A DNA stretch of 23,904 nucleotides, from positions 1 through 23,904 of the forward strand of contig NZ_JASLGE010000005.1 of the NCBI RefSeq assembly GCF_030150285.1. The letters are read 5' to 3'. Positions 14,393 to 22,083 of the stretch are shown in pieces (positions within the stretch are counted from its first letter, which is position 1; every line of letters starts with the position of its first letter). The stretch is from Pseudomonas sp. GTDB taxonomy: Bacteria > Pseudomonadota > Gammaproteobacteria > Pseudomonadales > Pseudomonadaceae. The notes below the pieces were generated by a model that searched no databases, was not told the DNA's origin, and worked only from the letters and a program-made list of their open reading frames with translations. The translations under genes were made by a program, and so were the position numbers.

Positions 14393-15973
14393 ATGAAGAG
14401 AAAACTCCGATCAGGCCTGAGCGCCAGCCTGCTGGCCGTGGCCGCTTGTGTAGCGTTGCATGCCCCAGACAGCCTGGCGGCAGGCGACGCCCAAACCCTC
14501 CTTAAGCAAAACTGCATGGGCTGTCACACCCCTGAGGCCGATAACGGTTTGAGCCGTATCAGCCACCAGCGCAAAACGCCCGAAGGCTGGCTGATGAGCA
14601 TCGCCCGGATGCAAACCATGCATGGGTTGAAGATCAGCGATGAAGACCGCCGCACTCTGGTCAAATACCTGGCCGATACGCAGGGCCTGGCCCCCAGCGA
14701 AACCGACGGCATGCGTTACGCCCTGGAACGGCGGCTCAATGCGGCCGAGCACTTCGACGAGCAGACCACGCAAATGTGCGGTCGCTGCCACTCGGGTGCC
14801 CGGGTCGCGCTGCAACGCCGCCCGGCGCAGGAATGGGAGCGGCTGGTGAACTTCCACCTCGGCCAGTGGCCGTCGCTGGAATACCAGGCGCTGTCCCGCG
14901 ACCGTGAGTGGTTCGACCTGGCCCGTACCGAGATGGTCCCGGTGTTGGCCGAGCGTTACGGGCTGGACAACCCGGCCTGGAAGCAATGGCAAAGTGTTGC
15001 GCCGGAAAGCGACACGCTGGTGGGCGACTGGAGTTTCAGCGGGCACTTGCCGGGCAAGGGTGATGTGGCCGGGGTCATGAGTGTCACGGCCGACGGCAAG
15101 GATACCTTCAAGGTCAGCGTCAAAGGCCAGTACGCCGATGGCACGCCGTTCAACGGCGACGGCAGCGCGCTGCTGTACAGCGGTTATGAATGGCGCGCCA
15201 ACGTGAACATTGATGGCGTGGCCATGCGTCAGGTCTTTGCGGCCCGCGACCACCTGATGGAGGGCCGCATGTTCGAGGCCGACCACGATGAGCGCGGCCT
15301 GGACTTTATCGCCGCGCAACAGGGCAGCAGCCGCTTGCTGTCGGTGCAGCCGGCCTATGTGAAGGCGGGTACCGAGACCGACGTCACCCTGATTGGCAGC
15401 GACCTCAAGGGCACGCCTGATTTTGGCAAAGGCGTGCAGGTGGTCAAGGTTCTGGCGCAAACCCCGCAGCGGATCACGGTGCGGGTCAAGGCCGCTGCCG
15501 ACGCGCAGCCGGGCGTTCGCGAAGTGGCCGTCGGTGCGCTGAAAGGCCCGTCCCTGGCAGTCTATAACCGGATTGCCGAGGTCAAGGTAGTGCCGCAATT
15601 CGCCGTGGCGCGGGTGGGCGATGGCGGCGGGTCGACGCCTAAAGTCCAGGGGCGTTTTGATGCCGAAGCGTGGGGCAAAGGTGCAGATGGCACGTTGTAT
15701 CGCATCGGCGTGGTGCCGGCGAAATGGTCGGTAGAGGCTTTCAACGAGCAGGCCAAAGAGGACGAAGACGTCAAGTTTGCCGGCACCATGCAGGCCGACA
15801 CGGGCATTTTCACCCCCGGTGATGCCGGGCCTAACCCGCTGCGCAAAATGTCCACCAACAATGCTGGCAACCTGAAAGTGATCGCCGCGGTTGATGATGC
15901 CGGCCAGCCGTTGACCGGTGCCGGGCAACTGATTGTCACCCTGCAACGCTGGAACAACCCACCCATTCCGTGA
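14393..15973 (+). CDS. qhpA: Quinohemoprotein amine dehydrogenase alpha subunit, dihaem (QhpA)
   Basis: This is a 526-residue precursor with a signal peptide (MKRKLRSGLSASLLAVAACV..., cleaved near residue 29). The N-terminal region has two haem c sites, CMGCH at 41-45 and CGRCH at 129-133. A long, mainly beta region follows, as in the four-domain alpha subunit. It passes electrons from the CTQ cofactor in the gamma subunit to a periplasmic acceptor. I prefer the ATG at 14393, with CGAGG ten bases upstream, over a GTG at 14375. It leads the block qhpA-qhpD-qhpC-qhpB, 82 nt before qhpD, and is preceded by a sigma54-type promoter. The electron acceptor gene is not in the window. Confidence 0.95.
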   Translation: MKRKLRSGLSASLLAVAACVALHAPDSLAAGDAQTLLKQNCMGCHTPEADNGLSRISHQRKTPEGWLMSIARMQTMHGLKISDEDRRTLVKYLADTQGLAPSETDGMRYALERRLNAAEHFDEQTTQMCGRCHSGARVALQRRPAQEWERLVNFHLGQWPSLEYQALSRDREWFDLARTEMVPVLAERYGLDNPAWKQWQSVAPESDTLVGDWSFSGHLPGKGDVAGVMSVTADGKDTFKVSVKGQYADGTPFNGDGSALLYSGYEWRANVNIDGVAMRQVFAARDHLMEGRMFEADHDERGLDFIAAQQGSSRLLSVQPAYVKAGTETDVTLIGSDLKGTPDFGKGVQVVKVLAQTPQRITVRVKAAADAQPGVREVAVGALKGPSLAVYNRIAEVKVVPQFAVARVGDGGGSTPKVQGRFDAEAWGKGADGTLYRIGVVPAKWSVEAFNEQAKEDEDVKFAGTMQADTGIFTPGDAGPNPLRKMSTNNAGNLKVIAAVDDAGQPLTGAGQLIVTLQRWNNPPIP

Positions 15974-16055
15974 GTTGGCTGAACCCAAGGCTTCAGACAC
16001 TTAATGGGAATGACCGCAGGTACTCTTTAGACGGGGCCTGCACAGGAGGTTTGTG

Positions 16056-17486
16056 ATGGGCGCTATTTTGAATCTGGTTGAGCGTAACTTGCACGAAGTG
16101 CAGGTGGATGCGGGCCGCATGCTGTTCCATATCCCCAGCAGTTCACTGTTTGCCAGTGACGAGCTGACGGGCACCATTATCGATGCGTTGCGCCTTGAGG
16201 GCTGTTCTTCCGAAGACCTGGCCCTGCGCCTGGCGGCCCGGTTCAACGGTGAAGAGGTCAATGAAACCCTGCGCGAACTGATGGCGCTGGAGGTGGTGAG
16301 CGACGGCTCGCCGCTGACACCGGACATCGCCACCTTGCGGGTCGAGCGCACGGCCATCAACACCGTGGTGCTCAACGTCAACACTGGCTGCAACCTGAGC
16401 TGTACCTACTGCTACAAGGAAGACCTGGATAAGCCGTCGGCCGGCAAGAAAATGGAAATCGACACCGCCGTGGCGTCAGTGGAAATGCTGCTGCGCGAGT
16501 CGCCGGATGAAGAGCGCTACACCGTGGTGTTCTTCGGCGGCGAACCGTTGAGCAATCGCAAGTTGATCGAGCACATGGTCGATTACTGTGAAAAGCGTTT
16601 TGCCGAAGCGGGCAAGTTTGTGGAGTTTGTGATGACCACCAACGCCACCCTGCTGACCGAAGACACCGTCGACTACCTCAACGCGCACCGGTTCGGCTTA
16701 TCGGTGAGTATCGACGGGCCGAAAACCGTGCACGACCGCAACCGCATCACGGTGGGCGGGCAGGGTACTTACGACGTGGTGCGGCGCAAGGCGCAAATGC
16801 TGCTGTCGCGCTATACCAGCCGCCCGGTGGGCGCGCGGGTAACCCTGACCACCGGGGTTACGGACATCGAGACCATCTGGGACCACCTGTTCAATGAACT
16901 GGGCTTTGCCGAAGTCGGTTTCGCCCCGGTCACTTCCGGCGATATCAGCAGCTACAACCTGTCCAGTGACGAGTTGATTGAAGTGTTCGCCAGCATGAAG
17001 CGCCTGGGCGCGCGCTACCTGGAAGCCGCCCTGGAACACCGCAATATCGGCTTTTCCAACTTGCACCAGTTGATCACCGACATCCACGAAGGCCACAAAA
17101 AAGCGCTGCCGTGCGGTGCGGGTCTGAAGATGCTGGCCGTGGACCACAAGGGCGAACTGAACCTGTGCCATCGCTTTACCGGCTCGTCGCTGCCGACGTT
17201 TGGCAACGTCCACAGCAGCGTGAAACAGGTGGAACTCAATGACTTTCTGTCCCAGCGCCTGGACCGCAGCAACACCGGGTGCCAGGACTGCCGCATCCGC
17301 AACCTGTGCTCCGGCGGCTGCTACCACGAAAGCTACGCCCGCTACGGCGACCCGACCCACCCTACGTATCACTACTGTGACCTGATGCGTGACTGGGTGG
17401 ACTTCGGCATCGAGGTGTACACCCGGATCATGACTCACAACCCTGCGTTCATCAGCAGCTACATCACTCCGCGCAAGGCACACTGA
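16056..17486 (+). CDS. qhpD: Radical SAM/SPASM enzyme forming QhpC thioether crosslinks (QhpD)
   Basis: This is a 476-residue radical SAM protein. The [4Fe-4S]-SAM motif is Cys112-x3-Cys116-x2-Cys119 (CNLSCTYC), followed by FFGGEPL. The C-terminal part is a SPASM-type cysteine cluster: CGAGLKMLAVD, then LCHRF, then CQDCRIRNLCSGGCYHE, and a last YHYC. The N-terminal 90 residues could be a peptide-binding (RRE-like) domain. QhpD makes intra-peptide Cys-to-Asp and Cys-to-Glu thioethers in the gamma subunit while the leader is still attached. AGGAGG sits 6 nt before the ATG at 16056. A GTG one codon earlier is too close to it. The stop lies one base from the qhpC start. Confidence 0.95.
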   Translation: MGAILNLVERNLHEVQVDAGRMLFHIPSSSLFASDELTGTIIDALRLEGCSSEDLALRLAARFNGEEVNETLRELMALEVVSDGSPLTPDIATLRVERTAINTVVLNVNTGCNLSCTYCYKEDLDKPSAGKKMEIDTAVASVEMLLRESPDEERYTVVFFGGEPLSNRKLIEHMVDYCEKRFAEAGKFVEFVMTTNATLLTEDTVDYLNAHRFGLSVSIDGPKTVHDRNRITVGGQGTYDVVRRKAQMLLSRYTSRPVGARVTLTTGVTDIETIWDHLFNELGFAEVGFAPVTSGDISSYNLSSDELIEVFASMKRLGARYLEAALEHRNIGFSNLHQLITDIHEGHKKALPCGAGLKMLAVDHKGELNLCHRFTGSSLPTFGNVHSSVKQVELNDFLSQRLDRSNTGCQDCRIRNLCSGGCYHESYARYGDPTHPTYHYCDLMRDWVDFGIEVYTRIMTHNPAFISSYITPRKAH

Positions 17487-17487
17487 T

Positions 17488-17811
17488 ATGAAACATCTCA
17501 AGGCAATCAATAACAAAGCGTTGAAACTGGATCAGGCCGCGGCCGAAAACCGCATCGAAGACGTGGTGGCCATGAGCACGGTGACCGGCTGCACGTCCAC
17601 CACCGACCCAGGCTGGGAAATCGATGCGTTTGGCGGCGTGTCGTCGTTGTGCCAACCGATGGAAGCCGACCTTTACGGCTGTTCCGACCCGTGCTGGTGG
17701 CCGGCGCAGGTGCCCGACATCATGAGCACCTACCCGGACTGGAACAAAGACGCCCAGGCCTCCAATGACAACTGGCGCAACCTGGGCACCGTCTTTCCAA
17801 AAGACAAATGA
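17488..17811 (+). CDS. qhpC: Quinohemoprotein amine dehydrogenase gamma subunit, CTQ-bearing crosslinked peptide (QhpC)
   Basis: This is a 107-residue precursor. Removing a 28-residue leader (ending IEDVVA) gives a 79-residue mature chain beginning MSTVTGC. In mature numbering all known crosslink positions are present: Cys7 with Glu16, Cys27 with Asp33, Cys41 with Asp49, and Cys37 with Trp43 for the cysteine tryptophylquinone. The local motif is GCSDPCWWPAQVPD. Asp33 is also the proposed catalytic base. The leader is not a Sec signal peptide, matching export by QhpF after processing. The gene follows qhpD by one base and precedes qhpB by 39 nt. Length and crosslink spacing match the P. putida enzyme as I recall it. 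Confidence 0.97.
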   Translation: MKHLKAINNKALKLDQAAAENRIEDVVAMSTVTGCTSTTDPGWEIDAFGGVSSLCQPMEADLYGCSDPCWWPAQVPDIMSTYPDWNKDAQASNDNWRNLGTVFPKDK

Positions 17812-17850
17812 CCTGTTTGGAACGTCAAGAACACGAATAAGGATTCCAGC

Positions 17851-18969
17851 ATGCCGAGTATCAAAGCCTGCGGCCACGCCGCACTGGCGCTTCTGAGCGC
17901 CTGTTCGTTCAGCGTTTTGGCGAATGAAAGTACTGCCTTGCAACCCGGTCACGAATACATGGTGACCGTCAATTATCCGAACAACCTGAACGTGATCGAC
18001 CTGGCCACCGACACGGTGCTCAAAACCTGCGCGATGAGCGATGCATTCGGGCCGGGCACCGTGCAAATCTCGCCGGACCGTAAAATCGCGTACGTACTCA
18101 ACAACCGTTTTGCCGACGTGTACGGCGTGGACCTGGACACCTGCAAGCAGGTCTTCCACGCCAGCATCACGCAGAAACCGGGGGAGAAGGCGCGTTCGAT
18201 GTTCGCCTTTACCGTCAGCCACGACGGCAAAGAGCTGTACACCATTGCCAACCCGACGCTGATGCTCAATGACCGCTACGAAGTGCAGCAACCCCGGTTG
18301 GACGTATACGCCACCGACGCGGGCCAGGACGCGAAGCCGATTCGCAGCTACCCCGCGCCCCGGCAGTTGACCATCATGCAGAGTGGCCATGACGGCACGT
18401 TGTACGCGGTGGGTGCCGATATTTACAAAGTCGACGTCAACACCGGCAAGTTTGATGTGCTGATCCCCAGTCGCCACTGGAAGCGCCCCAACTACAGCGC
18501 CCCGGATGTGTTGTACATCTGGAACCAGCAGACCTACCGCAATGAACTGGCGCTGCTCTACACCGCAGCCAAATTCAAGGACGACAAACAGGACCCGGCC
18601 ACCGCCGACTACGTGTACGGTCTGTTCAGCGTTGACCTGAAAACCGGCAAGCCCGAGACCCAGGACTTTGGCCCGCTGACCGACATTTACTTCAGCGGCA
18701 TGCGCTCCCCCAAAGACCCCAACCTGATGTTTGGCGTGTTGAACAAACTGGCCAAGTACGACATCAAGGAACAGAAACTATTGCAGTCAGCGAAACTGGA
18801 CCATTCCTATTACTGCATTTCGTTCAACAAGGCCGGGACCAAAATCTACCTGGCGGGCACCTTCAATGACGTGGCGGTGTTTGACGCCGACAGTCTGAAA
18901 CAGATAGGCAACATCAAAATGCCAGGGGGCGATATGTCCCTCACCAGCGCCCAAGTGTTCATGCGGTAA
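17851..18969 (+). CDS. qhpB: Quinohemoprotein amine dehydrogenase beta subunit (QhpB)
   Basis: This is a 372-residue secreted protein with a signal peptide ending near SVLANES. The remainder has repeated propeller-like strands such as VNYPNNLNVIDLATDTVLKT and DVAVFDADSLKQIGNIKMPG, as in the seven-bladed beta subunit that helps form the active-site cavity around the gamma subunit. AAGGA lies 7 nt before the ATG. It is the last gene of the qhpADCB block. No clear terminator follows directly, but a dispersed repeat containing a 7-bp hairpin (19004-19023) begins about 30 nt downstream. The length fits the family. Confidence 0.94.
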   Translation: MPSIKACGHAALALLSACSFSVLANESTALQPGHEYMVTVNYPNNLNVIDLATDTVLKTCAMSDAFGPGTVQISPDRKIAYVLNNRFADVYGVDLDTCKQVFHASITQKPGEKARSMFAFTVSHDGKELYTIANPTLMLNDRYEVQQPRLDVYATDAGQDAKPIRSYPAPRQLTIMQSGHDGTLYAVGADIYKVDVNTGKFDVLIPSRHWKRPNYSAPDVLYIWNQQTYRNELALLYTAAKFKDDKQDPATADYVYGLFSVDLKTGKPETQDFGPLTDIYFSGMRSPKDPNLMFGVLNKLAKYDIKEQKLLQSAKLDHSYYCISFNKAGTKIYLAGTFNDVAVFDADSLKQIGNIKMPGGDMSLTSAQVFMR

Positions 18970-19000
18970 ACCGCCCGCCGGACACCACCGTGTTGCTCGG

Positions 19001-19092
19001 CAGCGACGACAACCCCGTCGTCGTTGACGAGCTTGACGAGGTGGCATCCGGCACCGAAGGCGTCGTGAGATCAGGTCGCGCAACGTGCCTGC
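19001..19092. repeat. Dispersed ~90-bp intergenic repeat, copy 1
   Basis: This segment aligns with 21811-21902. Shared blocks include CAGCGAC, AGTTGACGAG or GTTGACGAG, TCCGG, GCCGAAGGCGTCGT or ACCGAAGGCGTCGT, CAGG-CGCGC and GTGCCTG. The copy has an internal hairpin CGACGAC-AACCCC-GTCGTCG (19004-19023). Such repeats are common in Pseudomonas intergenic DNA. It lies between qhpB and the convergent small gene. Confidence 0.75.
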
Positions 19093-19098
19093 TCTACC

Positions 19099-19410
19099 TC
19101 ACGGCCGTTGAGGCGTGGCCGAGGTGCCAAAGGTGTTTCCCATGCGTATGTGGGTGGCCGCGGGCGTCGACAGCCCGATTTGATTCGGCGCGCGTTTTTC
19201 CACGGGTACAGCCAACCCTTCACGTCCTTTCTGCGCGGCTTTGGCCGCCTTTGTGGCAGTGCCCAGTTGCTGGCTCAAGCATTCAAAATCGGGTGCCCTG
19301 TAGCCGTCCACACTCACTTCAGCACACCCCTTGGGCGCTTCTTCGGCATGGCCCATCAGGGGTACACCTGCGCACAGCAGCACACAGGCGAGGGGGGGAA
19401 TCATCTTCAT
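19099..19410 (-). CDS. Small secreted protein of unknown function
   Basis: This is a 103-residue protein with a clear Sec signal peptide (MKMIPPLACVLLCAGVPLMGHAEE, cleaved near residue 22). The mature part has two cysteines (KGCAEV and FECLSQQ) that could form a disulfide, and a lysine/alanine-rich helix TKAAKAAQKGREG. The C-terminus is glycine/threonine-rich and looks disordered. A strong AGGAGG lies five bases before the ATG, which supports a real gene. I do not recognise a domain. It is divergent from the STN-domain gene and convergent with qhpB, so its unit is separate from both. Confidence 0.7.
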   Translation of the reverse strand: MKMIPPLACVLLCAGVPLMGHAEEAPKGCAEVSVDGYRAPDFECLSQQLGTATKAAKAAQKGREGLAVPVEKRAPNQIGLSTPAATHIRMGNTFGTSATPQRP

Positions 19411-19536
19411 CGCAGCCTCCTGGCGGGCCCTCAGGGATGGGCCGCATTGGCGCGAAAGTGTAGAGCAACGGCCTGTGCGTCACAGTGATGTTTTTTTGCC
19501 ATCTTCGTAACATCAGGTTCATAAACAGGCTTCAGG

Positions 19537-20283
19537 ATGACGCTTTTACAGGACACGCCAGCCGTGCAGCAACGCAAAGCAGAGGGCGAACGGGGATCAG
19601 GCCGGCACGCGATCGCATGCCTGGCCTTGCTGTTGGTGCTGCTGTGGACGCAACACGGGCAAGCCGCCCCAGAACCCCCGCGCCTGCTGGACCTCAACCT
19701 GCCCGCGCACAACCTGGAGGAGTCGTTGCAAGCGTTCAGTCGGGCAACCGGCATGGCGGTGCTGGTGGACCGAGAGTTAACGCACGGCCGGCGCGCTATC
19801 GGGGTAAAGGGCCGCTACACGGCACAACAGGCTTTGGACGTGTTACTGACAGGGAGTGGCCTGATGGCTCGATACGCCAGCAGTGATGCATTCACGTTAC
19901 AAGTGCCACGCAGCGACCCTCAGCCCGAAGTGCGGGGGGCGAAGGCGAGGGCGGCGGCACAGCGTCTCAACACCAGTTACGCCGCCGCCTTGCAACAGGC
20001 GATCGAGCGCAGCCTGTGTCGCTCGCCGTTGACCCGGCCCGGTAGCTTTCGTGCACTGGTGCAAGTGTGGATCAGCGCGCACGGGCAGATTGAGTTCAGC
20101 CGTCTGGTGAGCACTACCGGCAATGCACAGCGCGACGAAGCACTGGTGCGAAGCTTGAGCGCGACACGCATCGACCGCCCGGCCCCGAGTTCGCTGCGAT
20201 TGCCGGTCACCTTACTTTTGATGCCTGAAACAACAGGAACACGCATGAAATGCACAACCGGGGAAGGAGCCTTCAGGTCATGA
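19537..20283 (+). CDS. STN-domain / TonB-C-like surface signalling protein (VreA-like)
   Basis: This is a 248-residue protein. A short cytoplasmic-like start is followed by a hydrophobic segment (about residues 26-42) that is a signal peptide or anchor. A secretin/TonB short N-terminal (STN) domain follows (LLDLNLPAHNLEESLQAFSR..., about 47-125). The C-terminal region (about 145-238) resembles the TonB C-terminal domain (FRALVQVWISAHGQIEFSRLV). No outer-membrane barrel is present. This mix matches the unusual VreA component of the P. aeruginosa PUMA3 system, which signals to an ECF sigma factor through a FecR-type protein. Its stop overlaps the sigma factor start by 4 nt (ATGA). The signal it senses is unknown. 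Confidence 0.8.
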   Translation: MTLLQDTPAVQQRKAEGERGSGRHAIACLALLLVLLWTQHGQAAPEPPRLLDLNLPAHNLEESLQAFSRATGMAVLVDRELTHGRRAIGVKGRYTAQQALDVLLTGSGLMARYASSDAFTLQVPRSDPQPEVRGAKARAAAQRLNTSYAAALQQAIERSLCRSPLTRPGSFRALVQVWISAHGQIEFSRLVSTTGNAQRDEALVRSLSATRIDRPAPSSLRLPVTLLLMPETTGTRMKCTTGEGAFRS

Positions 20284-20825
20284 AAGTTACCGGGCACAGT
20301 CCAATGGTCAGTCTGTTTTTGGCGTCTTATGAAGACTTCAAGACGCGTTTGCACAAGCGCCTGGGTTCAGAAGATTTAGCCAGCGACGTACTGCACGAAA
20401 CGTTCCTGCGGGTCGACCGCATGGAGGTTCCGCCCAACCTGCTGCAACCCAACGCCTACCTGTACCGCATCGCCCTGAACATTGCGGCCGACCGCCGTGA
20501 AGCCGATGCCCGCTTGCTGACCGGCAGCGAAATCGAAGCCCTGTTGCAGACGGGCAATGAGGCCCTTGACCCTTCCCGTGTTGTCGGCGGGCAGAGAGAA
20601 ATCGAGTCGTTGGTCAAGGCACTGTATGAACTGCCTGCCCGTCAGCGGCGGATCCTGATAGCGGCGCGGTTTGAAGAAGCGCCGCACCAGGAAATCGCCC
20701 GCCGTTTCGGCATTTCGACGCGCATGGTCGAAAAGGAAATCAAGGCAGCGTTGGGCTTTTGTGCGCAGCGCCTGGAAAGAAATTCCATTCAGCGGTTCGG
20801 TCCCGGGGCCGGTAAACCGTCTTAA
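20280..20825 (+). CDS. ECF sigma factor, FecI/VreI type
   Basis: This is a 181-residue sigma factor starting MKVTGHSPMVSLFLASYEDF. Region 2 covers about residues 10-80 (EDLASDVLHETFLRVDRM, NAYLYRIALNIAADRR). Region 4 covers about 118-172 (ALYELPARQRRILIAARFEE, then a helix-turn-helix HQEIARRFGISTRMVEKEIKAAL). The ATG overlaps the upstream stop. An earlier in-frame ATG at 20250 would lie inside the previous gene, and AAGGAG ten bases before 20280 favours the later start. It probably activates a small set of genes, perhaps including the exoprotein at 22084, when released by the FecR-type protein. This link is inference from position. Confidence 0.87.
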   Translation: MKVTGHSPMVSLFLASYEDFKTRLHKRLGSEDLASDVLHETFLRVDRMEVPPNLLQPNAYLYRIALNIAADRREADARLLTGSEIEALLQTGNEALDPSRVVGGQREIESLVKALYELPARQRRILIAARFEEAPHQEIARRFGISTRMVEKEIKAALGFCAQRLERNSIQRFGPGAGKPS

Positions 20826-20861
20826 TGTTGAGTCCCTGTTAATCCGTGAGAATTTACGCGC

Positions 20862-21788
20862 TTGAACATTTTTAGACTTCCAGAACCTAGCGACCCGTCA
20901 GCCAGCCAACGGCGCAACGAAGCCCGGGACTGGCTCGTCCTGCTGACGTCGGGGCAGGCCACGGTCGCTGATGCCAAAGCCTTGCAGCAATGGTGCGCGC
21001 AGAGCCCGGCGCATGCCGAGGCCTTCGAGCAGGCCAAAGTGCTGTGGCAACAGCTGTCGCCTGCGGTTGAACAGGTGCAGCGCCCGCGCCCTGTTGGCCG
21101 CCGGGCCTTTCTGGGTGGGGCCATTGCCGCCTCGGCCGCGTTGTTTATGGCGCATGCCAACCTGCCCGGTGGGTTGGCCGGGCTGACAGCGGATTATCAA
21201 ACGGCGGTAGGGGAACAGCGCCGTATTGACCTGAGTGAAGGCGTGCACCTGGAACTCAATACACAAACCCGCATCAGCCGTGCTGAGCGCGGCATTGAAT
21301 TGCTGGAAGGTGAGATGGAAGTCGTGGCCAACGCCGCGCAACCGCTCAAGGTCCAGGCCGGTGCAGGCTGGCTGAGTGCTGCTCAAGCGCGGTTCAACGT
21401 ACGCAACACTGACCGTAGCGTGTGTGTGACCTGCATCGAAGGGTCGTTATCCGTGGCGGTGGGGGCCAGCACCTCGACCCTGGACAGTGGCCAGCAGATG
21501 ACCTACAGCGCATCCGGCATCCAGGCTCCCGTCACCGTCGACACACGGGCAGTGCTTGCCTGGCGTGATCGAGTTCTGGTGTTCAACAACGCCCCGCTGG
21601 CCACTGTGGTGGATGAAATCAACCGCTACCGGCCGGGCAAACTGCTGCTGCTTAACCGAGAACTGGGCAAGCGCCGGGTCCAGGCCCGGTTCACCTTGCA
21701 ACAACTGGCCGGCGTGGCATTGCTGATACGTGACGCCTATGGAGCCAAATGCACCGAACTGCCGGGTGGGGTTGTATTGCTGAGCTAA
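20862..21788 (+). CDS. FecR-family anti-sigma factor (VreR-like)
   Basis: This is a 308-residue protein with a cytoplasmic N-terminal region (EARDWLVLLTSGQATVADAKALQQW, the DUF4880 part). A membrane segment follows near residues 82-100 (RRAFLGGAIAASAALFM). The periplasmic FecR domain has the usual DLSEGVHLELNTQTRI and a C-terminal STN-like end (RPGKLLLLNREL). It would hold the ECF sigma factor at the membrane until the VreA-like protein signals. The only plausible start is a TTG at 20862 with GTGAG about 11 nt upstream. The gap to the sigma gene is 36 nt. The paired arginines before the membrane segment could be a twin-arginine-like signal. Confidence 0.85.
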   Translation: MNIFRLPEPSDPSASQRRNEARDWLVLLTSGQATVADAKALQQWCAQSPAHAEAFEQAKVLWQQLSPAVEQVQRPRPVGRRAFLGGAIAASAALFMAHANLPGGLAGLTADYQTAVGEQRRIDLSEGVHLELNTQTRISRAERGIELLEGEMEVVANAAQPLKVQAGAGWLSAAQARFNVRNTDRSVCVTCIEGSLSVAVGASTSTLDSGQQMTYSASGIQAPVTVDTRAVLAWRDRVLVFNNAPLATVVDEINRYRPGKLLLLNRELGKRRVQARFTLQQLAGVALLIRDAYGAKCTELPGGVVLLS

Positions 21789-21810
21789 CGCGGGGCTTAC
21801 GCTAGCTGCG

Positions 21811-21902
21811 CCAGCGACTACCCCTGTAGCAGTTGACGAGTAGAACGAGGCTACGTCCGGTGCCGAAGGCGTCGTAAAACCAGGCCGCGCGGTGTGCCTG
21901 TC
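21811..21902. repeat. Dispersed ~90-bp intergenic repeat, copy 2
   Basis: This copy aligns with 19001-19092 over about 90 bp, with roughly three quarters of positions matching by eye. It sits between the FecR-type gene and the exoprotein gene. Together the two copies bracket the small secreted gene and the signalling cassette. Confidence 0.75.
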
Positions 21903-21981
21903 AGCTCCGCAATTCAGGTTTACGATCGCTGCGCAATGTCGGCAACGACCACGATACACACCGACCCTCATCTGCCCGTTG

Positions 21982-22006
21982 ATGAACTTTACATGACAAA
22001 AGTTCA
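21982..22006. promoter_or_regulatory. Inverted repeat overlapping a Pho-box-like element
   Basis: TGAACTTT (21983-21990) and AAAGTTCA (21999-22006) form a perfect 8-bp inverted repeat with an 8-bp spacer. On the minus strand 21999-21982 reads TTGTCAT-GTAA-AGTTCAT, a 10-of-14 match to two CTGTCAT Pho half-sites 11 bp apart. It lies about 80-100 nt upstream of the exoprotein ATG. Either reading is tentative. Confidence 0.4.
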
Positions 22007-22083
22007 GTCCCGTCATCTTGTAACCGCCTATCTCCTGTACGTGAACCTCGCACCCGGGCGGGAACTTATGAGGATGAATCCAG

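Larger units (their letters stand above)
21789..22083. other. Intergenic region upstream of the exoprotein gene
   Basis: This 295-bp region holds the second dispersed repeat copy, a dyad overlapping a Pho-box-like element, and a possible ECF promoter (TAACC at 22021-22025, CGT at 22040-22042). A short open frame covering 21894-22109 has no protein-like features and overlaps the exoprotein start, so I do not call a gene. Confidence 0.6.

Noticed and set aside
14411..16000. 529-codon open frame on the minus strand opposite qhpA
   Set aside because: It is the complementary frame of a gene with two haem motifs and a signal peptide. The translation is rich in His, Arg and Gln with no recognisable domain.
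17464..18477. 337-codon minus-strand open frame across qhpC and qhpB
   Set aside because: It covers two firmly identified plus-strand genes and shows no protein family signature.
19494..19536. Pho box upstream of the STN-domain gene
   Set aside because: The best pair with 11-bp spacing (ending GGTTCAT at 19516-19522) matches only about half the consensus and lies too close to the start codon.
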